NCBI GenBank assembly: GCA_964535305.1
Contig: CAZHTF010000026.1
Location: 1-36,218 of the forward strand
Direction: 5' to 3'
DNA length: 36,218 bases
DNA from: CAZHTF01 sp964535305
GTDB lineage: Bacteria > Planctomycetota > Phycisphaerae > UBA1845 > Fen-1342
Shown here: positions 15,839-24,443 of the stretch, in pieces
How positions within the stretch are numbered: the first letter of the stretch is position 1
Layout of the letters: the number at the start of each line of letters is the position of its first letter
The notes under the pieces: generated by a model
Told to the model about the DNA's origin: nothing
The model's input: the letters and a program-made list of their open reading frames with translations, nothing else
The model's database searches: none
Translations under genes and position numbers: made by a program

Positions 15839-17881
15839 CTATTCCTCTTCGGCGTGCGGCTTGTATGCCGCGACGATCTGCTGCTGCACATTGGGCGGGA
15901 CGACGTCGTAGTGGCTCAGCTCCATGGAGTAGCTGCCTTGCCCGCCGGTGACGCTCTTGAGTTGTGAGCTGTAGCCGGAGACCTCGGCAAGCGGGACGGT
16001 GGCGCGGATGGCGGTCTGGTTTCCGGGCAGCATGTCCTGCCCGACGACGTGCCCGCGCTTGCCGGACAGGTCGCGGGCGATGTCGCCGACGAATTCGCTG
16101 GGCACGGTGACTTCGATGTTGACGATCGGCTCGAGCAGGATCGGCTTGCACTGCTGAAAGGCCTTTTTGAAGACCTGCCTGCCGGCGATCTGGAAGGCGA
16201 TGTCCTTGCTGTCGACCGGGTGGGTCTTGCCGTCGACCAGCGAGACCTTCACGTCGACGACCGGGTAGCCGGCGACGACGCCGCGCTTGAGTACCTCGCG
16301 GATACCCTTGTCGACGCTGGGTCTAAAGGGCTGATCGATGACGCCGCCGAAGATCTTGTCGATGAATTCGTAGCCCTTGCCGCGTTCGTTGGGCTCGAGG
16401 TCGATGAAGACGCGCGCGAACTGGCCGGCACCGCCGGTCTGTTTCTTGTGGGTGTATTCGACGTTCTTGACCGCTCCCGCGATCGTCTCGCGATAGGGGA
16501 TCTTCGGCATGTGCGTATCGACTTCTAGCTTGAAGTAGCGCTTCATCTTGCTGCGCACCACGGTTAGGTGCAGGTCGCCGAGGCCTTCGACGACCAGCTC
16601 GCCGGTCTGCGGATCGCGATGGCTCCTGAAGCACAGATCTTCTTCGCTGAAGCGGTGCAGCGCTGCGCCGACCTTATCGGCATCGCCGCGCGACTTGGCC
16701 TCGACCGCCAGCGAGTACATCGGCGTGGGGAAGCGCGGCATGGGGATGCTGCCGTCGAAGGCATGATTGGAAAGCACCGAGCCGATGTGCAGCTCGAGTT
16801 TTGCAAAGGCGATGATGTCCCCCGCGCTGGCCGCGGGCACTTCCGGGTGCTCGCCGCCGCGGATCTTGAAAAGGTGCCCGGGCCGCTGTCCCTTGCGATC
16901 ACCGGAGACGTACATGGTGGCGTCGGGCGTGAGTGTGCCGGTGTGCACGCGTGCGAAAGAGTAGCGGATGCCACTCTTGGGGTCTGAGGCGACCTTGAAG
17001 ACCTGTGCCACGAAGTCGCCCTCGGGCTTGGGCTCGAGCGGGCGCGGCGTGCGCGAATCGCCCTCGCCGATGTGCAGCTCGCGCCGCGCCCCCAACACCG
17101 GCGAGGGACCGTAGATCACCAGCGCGTCGAGCAGCTCGGCGATGCCGACGTCCTTCTTGGCGTTGACGAACAGCACGGGGATCAGCGCGCCGCTGGCGAC
17201 GGCCTTGGCGATCGCGGGCCCAAGCTTCTCGTGCGCCACCGCGCCACTGGCCATGTACTCCTCCATCAGCGCTTCGTCGGTCTCGACAATTGTGTCCAGC
17301 AGCTCCGTGTGGCATTTGTGCACATCCAGCAGGTCGGCCCCGCCTTCATCTTTGGTCAGCACATCGATCACGCGCTTTCCCGAATCCGCCGGCAAGTTGA
17401 TCGCGTGGCAGCTCGGGCCGAATGTCTCGCGGATGGCGTTGTAGATTTCAAGCAGGTCGGCGTTTTCGGCGTCGATGCGGCTGATCACGATCATGCGGGC
17501 GAGGCCGCTGTCCTTTGCGAGATTGAACATCCGCCGCGTGTTCACGCCGATGCCGGCCGCGGCCGAGACCACCACCAAAGCGGTCTCGACCGCCGCCAAG
17601 GCCGCGATCGAGTAGCCGGCGTAATCGGGCATGCCGGGCGTATCCACCAGGTTTAGCAGCTTCTTGTCGTGCTCCAAGAAGAACACGGCGGAATCGACGC
17701 TGTGCCGCCGCTCGCGCGACTCTTCGTCCAGGTCCAGCACGCTCGAACGGTCCTCAATGCTGCCCAGGCGCGTGGTGACACCCTTCTTGAACAGCAACGC
17801 CTCACCCAGCGACGTCTTCCCGGCGGCCGAGTGACCGACAATGGCGATGTTGCGGATGTCGCCGATCGGATGCCCAGGCAT
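15839..17881 (-). CDS. EF-G-like translational GTPase (EF-G paralog)
   Basis: This 680-residue protein has all five EF-G domains in order. The P-loop GHSAAGKTS (16-24) replaces the canonical AHIDAGKTT. DTPG is at 80-83. The G4 position reads SRID (134-137), where canonical EF-G has NKxD, so the Asn is missing. Switch I is also divergent (RERRHSV). Domain IV keeps KKQTGGAGQFARV and FGGVIDQPFRPSVDKGI. This pattern fits EF-G paralogs (EF-G2-like) rather than the housekeeping translocase, and nucleotide handling may differ. The function of this subgroup is not settled. SD CGGAGG lies seven bases before ATG 17879-17881. A promoter-like TTGGCT-N16-TATACT lies upstream. Confidence 0.92.
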   Translation of the reverse strand: MPGHPIGDIRNIAIVGHSAAGKTSLGEALLFKKGVTTRLGSIEDRSSVLDLDEESRERRHSVDSAVFFLEHDKKLLNLVDTPGMPDYAGYSIAALAAVETALVVVSAAAGIGVNTRRMFNLAKDSGLARMIVISRIDAENADLLEIYNAIRETFGPSCHAINLPADSGKRVIDVLTKDEGGADLLDVHKCHTELLDTIVETDEALMEEYMASGAVAHEKLGPAIAKAVASGALIPVLFVNAKKDVGIAELLDALVIYGPSPVLGARRELHIGEGDSRTPRPLEPKPEGDFVAQVFKVASDPKSGIRYSFARVHTGTLTPDATMYVSGDRKGQRPGHLFKIRGGEHPEVPAASAGDIIAFAKLELHIGSVLSNHAFDGSIPMPRFPTPMYSLAVEAKSRGDADKVGAALHRFSEEDLCFRSHRDPQTGELVVEGLGDLHLTVVRSKMKRYFKLEVDTHMPKIPYRETIAGAVKNVEYTHKKQTGGAGQFARVFIDLEPNERGKGYEFIDKIFGGVIDQPFRPSVDKGIREVLKRGVVAGYPVVDVKVSLVDGKTHPVDSKDIAFQIAGRQVFKKAFQQCKPILLEPIVNIEVTVPSEFVGDIARDLSGKRGHVVGQDMLPGNQTAIRATVPLAEVSGYSSQLKSVTGGQGSYSMELSHYDVVPPNVQQQIVAAYKPHAEEE

Positions 17882-17933
17882 GCACGAACCTCCGTTTCAT
17901 GTTGTGCGTGTTCGAGTTGCGCTAAGAACGGGG

Positions 17934-17961
17934 AGTATAGCTTCAGCGGCTGGCCAGCCAA
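17934..17961 (-). promoter_or_regulatory. Candidate promoter of the EF-G-like gene
   Basis: On the minus strand TTGGCT (17956-17961) and TATACT (17934-17939) are 16 bases apart, matching four of six and five of six consensus positions. Transcription would start about 45 bases before the start codon. Confidence 0.5.
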
Positions 17962-18024
17962 GGCAGGTCAAATGAAGTCGCGCGGCGTGCGGCGCTCGTC
18001 ACTGCCTTCCGCCCGCAGCAAGCC

Positions 18025-18056
18025 CGGCTGAAGCCGACCCGGATCGGCTGAAGCCG
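18025..18056. repeat. Two palindromic 12-bp repeats
   Basis: CGGCTGAAGCCG occurs at 18025-18036 and 18045-18056, a period of 20 bases. Each copy is nearly self-complementary and could form a small hairpin. It may be a REP-like element or a protein-binding site. Confidence 0.5.
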
Positions 18057-18205
18057 GCCAGCGGGTGAAACGGTGTCATGCCGGATTTGCTGTGACGTCG
18101 CGACATTCCGAACCGCTCGCTCACGCGCGCGGCTCTGAAGGCGAACACGTTGCGGCGATGATCACCTTGTGGCGGTGAATCCGTCTCGTCCCGGTGCGTC
18201 TGCCG

Positions 18206-18805
18206 CTACCAGCAGCCGTAGACGCGCACACTAACGCGCGGGCGGCGGACTTCGACGACCGCCGGCCGATGCACGACCACCTGTCCGCGGAACTTGGCGC
18301 GCGTTTCGCGCACGGCGCGCAGCGCGTCGCCGTAAGCTTCGCCGCCGGCGCTCTGACTGACAATCTCGCCGCGCAGGCACACGTCCCACGGGGCGCGGAT
18401 CGATTCGATTGGCAGGCCGATGCGGGCGCCGCCTTCAAAGTCGATCTCGTCGTCATCGACGTCGCTGGGGCGATCGAGCGGCAGCTCGATCGTCAGCGGG
18501 CGTTCCTTTTCGTCCACGAGCGGCACACCGCGGTCGGTCAGCGTCAACAGCAGCACGAAGCGCTCGCCGGGAGTCGGATCCTCGATCTGCACGTCGTACT
18601 CCACGCGCAGCTCCCACTCGCGGCCGCGCGGCCGCAGCTCGGCGTGCAGACTGTCAAAGTCCACGTCGGAGGCTTGCACGTAGCCGTGCGCATGGCGATC
18701 GTCGTCCGCGCGCGCCGGCGTGAGCGGCCCGGCAAGCATCGTCAGCAGCGCCAGCGCCAAGCAGTGAACCACGCGACCCGAATTTTGAAGCGCGGAAACT
18801 CTCAT
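18206..18805 (-). CDS. Secreted protein of unknown function
   Basis: This protein has 199 residues from ATG 18803-18805, preceded by a good SD (GGAGG, eight-base spacing). An N-terminal signal peptide (LALALLTMLAGPLTPARA) predicts export with cleavage near residue 34. The mature part is acidic and beta-rich with a DVDDDEIDFEGG segment, and ends in a short basic region (VEVRRPRVSVRVYGCW). No family recognised. It is divergent from the PEP-CTERM gene, with about 260 bases between them. Confidence 0.75.
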   Translation of the reverse strand: MRVSALQNSGRVVHCLALALLTMLAGPLTPARADDDRHAHGYVQASDVDFDSLHAELRPRGREWELRVEYDVQIEDPTPGERFVLLLTLTDRGVPLVDEKERPLTIELPLDRPSDVDDDEIDFEGGARIGLPIESIRAPWDVCLRGEIVSQSAGGEAYGDALRAVRETRAKFRGQVVVHRPAVVEVRRPRVSVRVYGCW

Positions 18806-19064
18806 CGTTTGAACCTCCACTCGATGGATTTGACACGCGCCGCCGCCGAGCGTTTGGCCCCTGGCGTTGTTTCAGCGATTTCCAAAAGCCGAGCCCGCAT
18901 TTTCTTTCGGACCATTCCTGTGCTAGTAATTCATGTTGGCAAGCAGGGGGGGAAAGCCCGTCTCGCGGCGGCGCGATGCCCAGCGCTGCCGCGGGGCGCG
19001 TCGTGCTCCCTAGACCCGCCGTATGAAACCAGACGCGCCGCGCAAGTCCGCAGGAGGAGGACCG

Positions 19065-19811
19065 ATGGATCGATTGCGCGCAATTGCCTTGGCTGTTCTG
19101 AGCGTTGCGATTGCCGAGATGTCGGCCGCAAACGTGCTTTACGAGGACACGTTCTACTGGGTCCCGATTCAACCGGGCTCCACGCAGGTCGGCGTGCAGG
19201 TCAATCCGGCCGTGCCGCCGACGACTGCGTGGGTAAAGATCCAGGAAACGGTGTACGACGATCCCCAGGGGCGCTTCGTCCTGAACCAGTCTCTGGGATC
19301 GACAGCGCACGGATCGCTCATTCCGAGCGCGCCGTTTGAGCTGTACGTTTACAGCATCACAAATCTGACGTACGGCAACGGCCCGGTGCTCAACGGAGGG
19401 AATGGAGTCTCCGGATTCAACATTGTGAACTTTCGCAATGTGCAGACGCTCGGAATCTGGGGTCCCAACGCGGCCATTAGTTGGTGGGAGACGCCGGCCG
19501 GGAATACGCCCTTCCCAGGAAACTGGGAGTGGGACATCGACGCGAACATGGACACGCTGAACGGTGATGGCCAGGGGATCCTGATGGGCCAGACCTTCAA
19601 CAGCTTCATGTTCGCGGTGCCGGCTGGGACGCAGCACGGGGTCGTACCTGCCTGGGTTCATACCTGGTCGGGCGCGGGCCTGCTGCAGCAACCCCTCTCG
19701 GTGCAGGTCGATACCACCGTGGGCGGGTTTGTCTCCGGGCCGATCCCGGAACCGTCCAGCCTGGCGCTGGCCGTTACCGGGGCCGTACTGCTGGTGATTC
19801 GACGTCGCTGA
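19065..19811 (+). CDS. PEP-CTERM sorting-domain protein
   Basis: This 248-residue exported protein starts MDRLRAIAL at 19065 after a strong AGGAGGAGG SD; the in-frame ATG at 19023 has none. A signal peptide runs to about residue 25 (AEMSAANV). The C-terminus IPEPSSLALA, a hydrophobic stretch and RRR form a PEP-CTERM tail, the signal that an exosortase recognises for surface anchoring or processing. The mature region is rich in Asn, Gly and aromatic residues, as in extracellular proteins. The exosortase is not in this window. Specific function unknown. Confidence 0.85.
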   Translation: MDRLRAIALAVLSVAIAEMSAANVLYEDTFYWVPIQPGSTQVGVQVNPAVPPTTAWVKIQETVYDDPQGRFVLNQSLGSTAHGSLIPSAPFELYVYSITNLTYGNGPVLNGGNGVSGFNIVNFRNVQTLGIWGPNAAISWWETPAGNTPFPGNWEWDIDANMDTLNGDGQGILMGQTFNSFMFAVPAGTQHGVVPAWVHTWSGAGLLQQPLSVQVDTTVGGFVSGPIPEPSSLALAVTGAVLLVIRRR

Positions 19812-19946
19812 GAGAGCAGAAGCGGGTTTGACAAAGCGCGTCATGGAAGTTCCGTCGGCGGTGGCGTGATAGGCGACGGCATTCGGCCGCTCGTTGCGCT
19901 CGAGTGTCGTCGCCCGGGCCGAGGCACGCCGGGCGCTGCGCGCGTG

Positions 19947-20279
19947 TCAAAGCGTGATGACCTTGTCGGCGCGGTCCATTTCGGCGATCAACTCGTCCAT
20001 GCTCGAGACTCCGCCGACGGTGATCTTCTCGCGCACGCCGTAGTAATCGACGCACGTACCGCAGGGGCGGATGTCGACGCCGTTGTCGTGCAGGTGCGTC
20101 AGTTCGGCCAGCACAGGCGAGCCTTCGGCGGCGAGCTTGACGCCGGAGTTAAAGAGCAGGATCGCGGTGAGCCCGCGGATGGCCGGCGCCTTCCGCAGAA
20201 ACGTGATCAGGATTCGCTGCGCCAACTCCGCGTCGCCGTGGCCCATGCCGTCCTGTCCCAACGCGATCACAACTCGCAT
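19947..20279 (-). CDS. DsrE/YedF-like protein, single domain
   Basis: This 110-residue protein has the DsrE fold pattern of the C-terminal half of YedF, the protein linked to selenium metabolism. Seen motifs are GQDGMGHGDAELAQRILITF, a LLFNSGVKLAAEGSPVL stretch, and PCGTCVDYYG with Cys73 and Cys76, a probable sulfur or selenium carrier pair. The N-terminal TusA-like domain of full YedF is absent. SD AAAGGAA precedes ATG 20277-20279. It lies 66 bases after the tRNA-dihydrouridine synthase on the same strand. A selenium role is inferred from similarity and from selB at the left edge of the window; a general sulfur-relay role is the alternative. Confidence 0.85.
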   Translation of the reverse strand: MRVVIALGQDGMGHGDAELAQRILITFLRKAPAIRGLTAILLFNSGVKLAAEGSPVLAELTHLHDNGVDIRPCGTCVDYYGVREKITVGGVSSMDELIAEMDRADKVITL

Positions 20280-20330
20280 GCGCTTCCTTTCTGATGCGGC
20301 CACGTCGCGCCGCGCGTGGCGCCTTCGACG

Positions 20331-20345
20331 CTAAAGCTCTGCGCG
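20331..20345 (+). repeat. 15-bp intergenic repeat, copy 1
   Basis: CTAAAGCTCTGCGCG is identical to the copy at 28831-28845, and both are preceded by a similar CTTCG segment. This copy ends at the stop codon of the dihydrouridine synthase gene. Confidence 0.4.
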
Positions 20346-21407
20346 CTACTTCGCTTCACACCACGTGGCGCCCGCGGCCACCAATGCGCCGGGGCCGTGC
20401 TTGCGCTGCACCTGCGGCCAGGGCTGCCGCGCGTCGTACCACGTGTCCAGCACCGCCCACCATTCGTCGGCGTTACGCACGCCAATGAAGGCGCTGCGCA
20501 CCGAGTCGCCGAGCGGGTGCAGCTCGCTGTATTTAATGCCGAACTTTCGCATCAGCCGCGGGGCCATCTGCGGCCCCTGGTGCTTGAGCGACAGCTCGAA
20601 ATGCGCGCGAATCACGCGGCCCTGCTCGGCGACGCTCGGCGGCTCGGGCAGCGGCGCGCCGCGCCATAGCGCCCGCGCTTCGGCGAAAATCCATGGGTTG
20701 CCGATGCAGCCGCGGGCGACGGTCACGCCGTCCACGCCGGTCTGCTCGAGCATGCGCAGGCAGTCTTCGGCGTTGAACAGATCGCCGCTGCCGAGCACGG
20801 TAAAGCTGCCGGCGTAGCGCTTGAGCCGCTCGAGGAACGACCAGCGGCTGGGGCCGACGTATTTCTGCTCCACGGTGCGGCCGTGCACGGTCGCGGCCGC
20901 CAGGCCCAGCTCGACAGCGCGATCGAAGATGCGGAAGAAATCGCGCTCCGCCTCGCGGCTGTCGTCCGCGCCGCGCCGCATCTTCACCGTGACGGGAATC
21001 TGCGGCGGGACGGCGTCGCGGACGCGCGCCAGGATCTCAAAAGCGGTCTGCGGATCGGAGAGCAGGTAGCCGCCGCGACAACGCCCGAGCACTTTTCGCA
21101 CCGGGCAGCCGAAGTTGATATCGATCACGTCGAAGCCGGCCGCGGCCATGACGGCCGCCGCCTCGCCGAACTGCCGCGGATCGGCGCCCATCAACTGCCC
21201 GCCGACTGGATGGTCTTCATCGGCCAGGTCGAAGATGCGTTCGCGCAGCTTGCCGGGCTGCAGCACGAGCTTGTCGAGGACGACCTCGTGGACGGCGTAG
21301 GGCGCGCCCAGCCGCCGCGCGATGATTCGCATCGGGGCGTCGCTGTAGCCGCTGAGCGCGGCCTGCACGACCGGGAAGTCAAACGTGTAGGGACCGATTC
21401 GCAGCAT
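20346..21407 (-). CDS. tRNA-dihydrouridine synthase (Dus family)
   Basis: This 353-residue FMN flavoenzyme reduces uridine to dihydrouridine in tRNA D-loops. Motifs in order: PVVQAALSGYSDAPMR near the N-terminus, DINFGCPVRKVLGRCRGG with catalytic Cys101, VTVKMRRG with flavin-contacting Lys142, TVHGRTVEQKYVGPSRW, and GSGDLFNAED. The order and length fit the DusB-like group. The start is ATG 21405-21407 (MLRIGPY); in-frame upstream sequence to 21551 overlaps a different gene and is not Dus-like. It is transcribed toward the YedF-like gene. Confidence 0.93.
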   Translation of the reverse strand: MLRIGPYTFDFPVVQAALSGYSDAPMRIIARRLGAPYAVHEVVLDKLVLQPGKLRERIFDLADEDHPVGGQLMGADPRQFGEAAAVMAAAGFDVIDINFGCPVRKVLGRCRGGYLLSDPQTAFEILARVRDAVPPQIPVTVKMRRGADDSREAERDFFRIFDRAVELGLAAATVHGRTVEQKYVGPSRWSFLERLKRYAGSFTVLGSGDLFNAEDCLRMLEQTGVDGVTVARGCIGNPWIFAEARALWRGAPLPEPPSVAEQGRVIRAHFELSLKHQGPQMAPRLMRKFGIKYSELHPLGDSVRSAFIGVRNADEWWAVLDTWYDARQPWPQVQRKHGPGALVAAGATWCEAK

Positions 21408-21444
21408 CGGCGGCCTGCTTGGGAGATTTCGACCGGTTACAGAC

Positions 21445-22557
21445 TTACGCGGACAGCCCGAGCAACCAGCCGAGAATCTCCGGCGAGTTCTGCGAGCCGA
21501 CCGGAAACGTGCTGAAATCCAGCGCCCCGGTTTTGAACGCCTGATCGACAAGAATACTGTCGTTCCCGCAGCTTGTGTCCATCAGGTCGGCGCAGTCAGC
21601 GGTGTGCAGCAACCCCAGCAGGTGCCCGATCTCGTGTGCGACGGTGTTGCCCAGCGCGATCGAGACCTGCTCGAAGGTTGGCACGCCGTTGAACGCTCCG
21701 TCGTAGCTGCTGGTGAAGATGATGGCGTTGTCGCTCTTGTCGGCGTTCTCCGCGTCGATCTTCTCGGAGATCGCGAAGGCGCGGCGGTTCTCGCCGCCGA
21801 AATAGACGGTCGTGTGCGGCTCGCTAGGGACGGGATGGTCGTCGGAGTTCAGCACGGTGAGATTGAAGCCGGCGAAGCGCTGACGGACGATCTGCTCGAC
21901 GCGGTCCTTCATGGGCTCGGTGAGCTGATCGAATGGGCCGACCTGGGCCGCGTCGAAAGGCGGGAGGTCAAAGACGCCGACGTTCTCGACGACAATATTC
22001 TGGCCGCCGTCCCAATCGAGGAAGACGATCTGGCCCTCGGGCTCGGGCACGCCGACGCCGCGCGTGATCTGAATCCGCACCTGGTAGCGGCCGGCGGTGT
22101 TGCTGTCGGGGAAGCCGCTTACGCCGAGGAAGTACTCGCCCGCCGGTCCGCGGAGGATGACTTCAATCAGCGGGTTCAGATCGCTGGCGTCATCGGCGCG
22201 GTCATCATCGAAGCCGGCCAGGAATTCGCGACTGTCGAAGACGGCGGCGACGGGGTCGAGATCGCCGCTGGTAGCCTGCACATCGATGACCAGGCGATCG
22301 CCGGGCGAGAGCTGGCCCAGGCTGAAGATGTCCAGATCGGTGTTGCCGGTGATTTCGCCGGTGAAGGTCAGCCCATCGCGCTGCTCGAGCGGAAGCGCGG
22401 TGGCGGTATCAAACGTGAAATTGCCGTCCTGATCCAGGAACTGGCCGTCGTCCCCGGGCGTGGTGCTGAGCGGGCAGCCCGCGATCGAAACAAGAGCACC
22501 TGCGATCGCCATCAGGATCGCGACGCGCGGCGCACCGCGCCGGTCTGCGACTTGCAT
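21445..22557 (-). CDS. Matrixin-like zinc metalloprotease lipoprotein with PPC-like domain
   Basis: This 370-residue lipoprotein has the signal MAIAGALVSIAGC, with lipobox Cys28. Residues ~45-165 form a beta-rich region (LDIFSLGQLSPGDRLVIDV, then GEYFLGVSGF) that resembles the PPC (pre-peptidase C-terminal) domain. The protease domain has the metzincin zinc motif HEIGHLLGLLH at 308-318 (His308, His312, His318, Glu309 as base). A Met-turn Met326 in ADLMD sits eight residues later, as in matrixins. It is probably an outer-surface or periplasmic protease. ATG 22555-22557 has SD GGAGG at eight bases. It is a tandem paralog of the next gene upstream. Confidence 0.88.
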   Translation of the reverse strand: MQVADRRGAPRVAILMAIAGALVSIAGCPLSTTPGDDGQFLDQDGNFTFDTATALPLEQRDGLTFTGEITGNTDLDIFSLGQLSPGDRLVIDVQATSGDLDPVAAVFDSREFLAGFDDDRADDASDLNPLIEVILRGPAGEYFLGVSGFPDSNTAGRYQVRIQITRGVGVPEPEGQIVFLDWDGGQNIVVENVGVFDLPPFDAAQVGPFDQLTEPMKDRVEQIVRQRFAGFNLTVLNSDDHPVPSEPHTTVYFGGENRRAFAISEKIDAENADKSDNAIIFTSSYDGAFNGVPTFEQVSIALGNTVAHEIGHLLGLLHTADCADLMDTSCGNDSILVDQAFKTGALDFSTFPVGSQNSPEILGWLLGLSA

Positions 22558-22643
22558 ATACTGCGCCTCCTTCGGCTCAGGCATTCAGATTGTGGATACG
22601 GCCCTGCGGCGATTCGCCGCGAGTGAACAATAGTGTATCGGCA

Positions 22644-23891
22644 TCAGGGCAACTGATTGATCGCGGCGCACGTTCCGCAGCCGTGGCTGAGCTCCCGGTG
22701 CGCCAGACGGCGCATCTGGCGGTGCTCGAGGCCCGTTCGCAGGCGTGCCAGCGGGGCGAGCTTGGTCGCGGGCCGCAGGCCGAGCGTCTGCTGAAGCAGC
22801 GCGGGGCAATCTTCAAATCCGGTTGGAAACACGGATTCTTCCAGCGCGGCGCGCGAAAACGCCTGGTCTTCAGCCAGGTCCCAGGCGGTCCCGGTCGTGT
22901 CCATCACGTCGTTCGGGTCCTTGGTATGGTACAGGCCCAACAGGTGTCCCAGCTCGTGGCTGGCGACGTTGGCGATCATCAGCGCCATCTGCTCGGTGCT
23001 GAGCTGCATGCTTTCATAGAGCGCAAAGGTCTGCACGTAGACAATCGCGGCTTGGCCATCGACCAGATTGTAGCTATCGACGCTGTCGGCCAGGCCCAGC
23101 AGACCCGCGTCATAGCCGCCAAAGTGCAGCACCGAATGCGACTCCGCCGGCGGCGGGCCAGTGTCGGACGTGCGAATGTCGAGATCGTACGCGGCGTAGT
23201 CGGATTGAATCGCCTGCACGATCAGCGATTTCATTTGGGCGGTCGTGCCGCTGTAGCGTGCGCCCAGCTTCGCCGCGTCGAAGGCGGCAAATGAAATGCT
23301 GCCGCGGCGCTGCACGCGCACCGCGTCCGCTGCGGCGAAATTCAGCCAGACCACCTGGCGTTTGGCGGCCGGCAAGGCGCGGCCCAGATTGCGAACGACC
23401 TGAAAGCGGAAGTCTCCGCCGGGCGTGCCTGGCAGCGGCGTCACGCCGAGCCGCGCGTTGCCCGTCGAGCTGCGCATCACGTGTTTCAGCGGACCGCCGG
23501 GTACCACCACCTGGCGCATGAGCATGTTGTCGTCGGCGTCAAACAGGACCAGCACGAACGGGCTCGAAAGCAGTCCGGAGCCGACGTCGCTGAATATCCA
23601 CTCGTCGCCGGCTTCACTAGCGCCCAGGTCAAACACGCGGTGCGCCACGGCGCCGGTGAGCCGCCCGCTGAGCGTTTGCTCGGGAGCGCTGGGCGTCGGC
23701 GCGGGGCTGGGCGTCGATGGCGTTGCGGGCGAGCCGCCCGCAGGCGTGGTGTCAGGCGACGCGCCGGCGCCGGCCGGACCCTGGCTGATGCCCAGGACCG
23801 AGTCGAGCGGGTCCGTCTCCGCGGCCTGCGGGACGCAGCCGGCATGCAGCGCCACGATGGCGCCCAGTAGAGCCGGGTAGATTTTCCGCAT
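22644..23891 (-). CDS. Second matrixin-like zinc metalloprotease lipoprotein
   Basis: This 415-residue protein has an N-terminal signal ending ALHAGC (Cys19). The His at the -3 position is unusual for a lipobox, so lipidation is likely but not certain. A Pro/Thr/Ser/Ala-rich linker (~40-70) is followed by a beta domain weakly like the PPC region of the neighbour. The catalytic motif HELGHLLGLYH is at 312-322 with the Met-turn in PNDVMD eight residues on, so it looks active. The C-terminal ~50 residues are basic with CGTC near the end. It lies 86 bases upstream of its paralog and is probably co-transcribed with it. SD GGAAG precedes ATG 23889-23891. Confidence 0.87.
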   Translation of the reverse strand: MRKIYPALLGAIVALHAGCVPQAAETDPLDSVLGISQGPAGAGASPDTTPAGGSPATPSTPSPAPTPSAPEQTLSGRLTGAVAHRVFDLGASEAGDEWIFSDVGSGLLSSPFVLVLFDADDNMLMRQVVVPGGPLKHVMRSSTGNARLGVTPLPGTPGGDFRFQVVRNLGRALPAAKRQVVWLNFAAADAVRVQRRGSISFAAFDAAKLGARYSGTTAQMKSLIVQAIQSDYAAYDLDIRTSDTGPPPAESHSVLHFGGYDAGLLGLADSVDSYNLVDGQAAIVYVQTFALYESMQLSTEQMALMIANVASHELGHLLGLYHTKDPNDVMDTTGTAWDLAEDQAFSRAALEESVFPTGFEDCPALLQQTLGLRPATKLAPLARLRTGLEHRQMRRLAHRELSHGCGTCAAINQLP

Positions 23892-24123
23892 GTCGCTTCC
23901 TTCCCCGTTCGATCAAGTGCGTCTGAGAAAGTGGCGGCTCGCGCAGCCTCCGCGCTGCGCGCCGCTGAACCCCGCTGAAGCATTCGAATCACGGCTGATC
24001 GAAACAAGCGCTGCCCGCTTTCGACCGATATTCGCTCGGACGCGCACGGCACTGCGACCGCGTCGCGGGCGTGCGTGCGCTGTCTGACAAGCTGAGCGCG
24101 GGCGGCACGCTCGCGCTTTCGCG

Positions 24124-24369
24124 ATGCAAGCGGAATTCGAAATGGAGCAAGCTGAGACCAGCCCGACCGGACACGAGCCGTCGCCCCCGGTCGGCGGCGC
24201 GACGCGCCCATTTGTCGGGATTCATTTTGATTGCTGCGGCGTGTATGTGCGGGCATATCGCAATGCGCGCGACACGGAGTACGTGGCGCGCTGCCCGCGC
24301 TGCCTGCGAACGGTGCGGCTCAAGGTAGGGCCTGAGGGGACTTCGGCGCGGATGTTTCGCGCGCGCTGA
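24124..24369 (+). CDS. Small conserved zinc-ribbon-like protein
   Basis: This 81-residue protein has a disordered N-terminus and then a compact core: GIHFDCCGVYVRAYRN and YVARCPRCLRTVRLKVGP. Cysteines 37/38 and 57/60 probably bind zinc. I recall this core as common in planctomycete small proteins of unknown function. The start may be ATG 24124, or ATG 24142, which has a nearby GGAA. The GTSARMF tail resembles the family end. No operon partner: its neighbours are divergent or convergent. Confidence 0.72.
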   Translation: MQAEFEMEQAETSPTGHEPSPPVGGATRPFVGIHFDCCGVYVRAYRNARDTEYVARCPRCLRTVRLKVGPEGTSARMFRAR

Positions 24370-24443
24370 TGCCGATTCCCTGTGTTGCTAAGGCGTCGGC
24401 ATTGATTTGCCAAGCGCGCTGCTGCTTCGCCGCGCGGGCTACG

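Larger units (their letters stand above)
17882..18205. other. Upstream region of the EF-G-like gene
   Basis: No gene is seen in these 324 bases. The region contains the candidate promoter of the EF-G-like gene (17934-17961) and a pair of palindromic 12-mers at 18025-18056. The rest is GC-rich with no further structure I can support. Confidence 0.6.
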
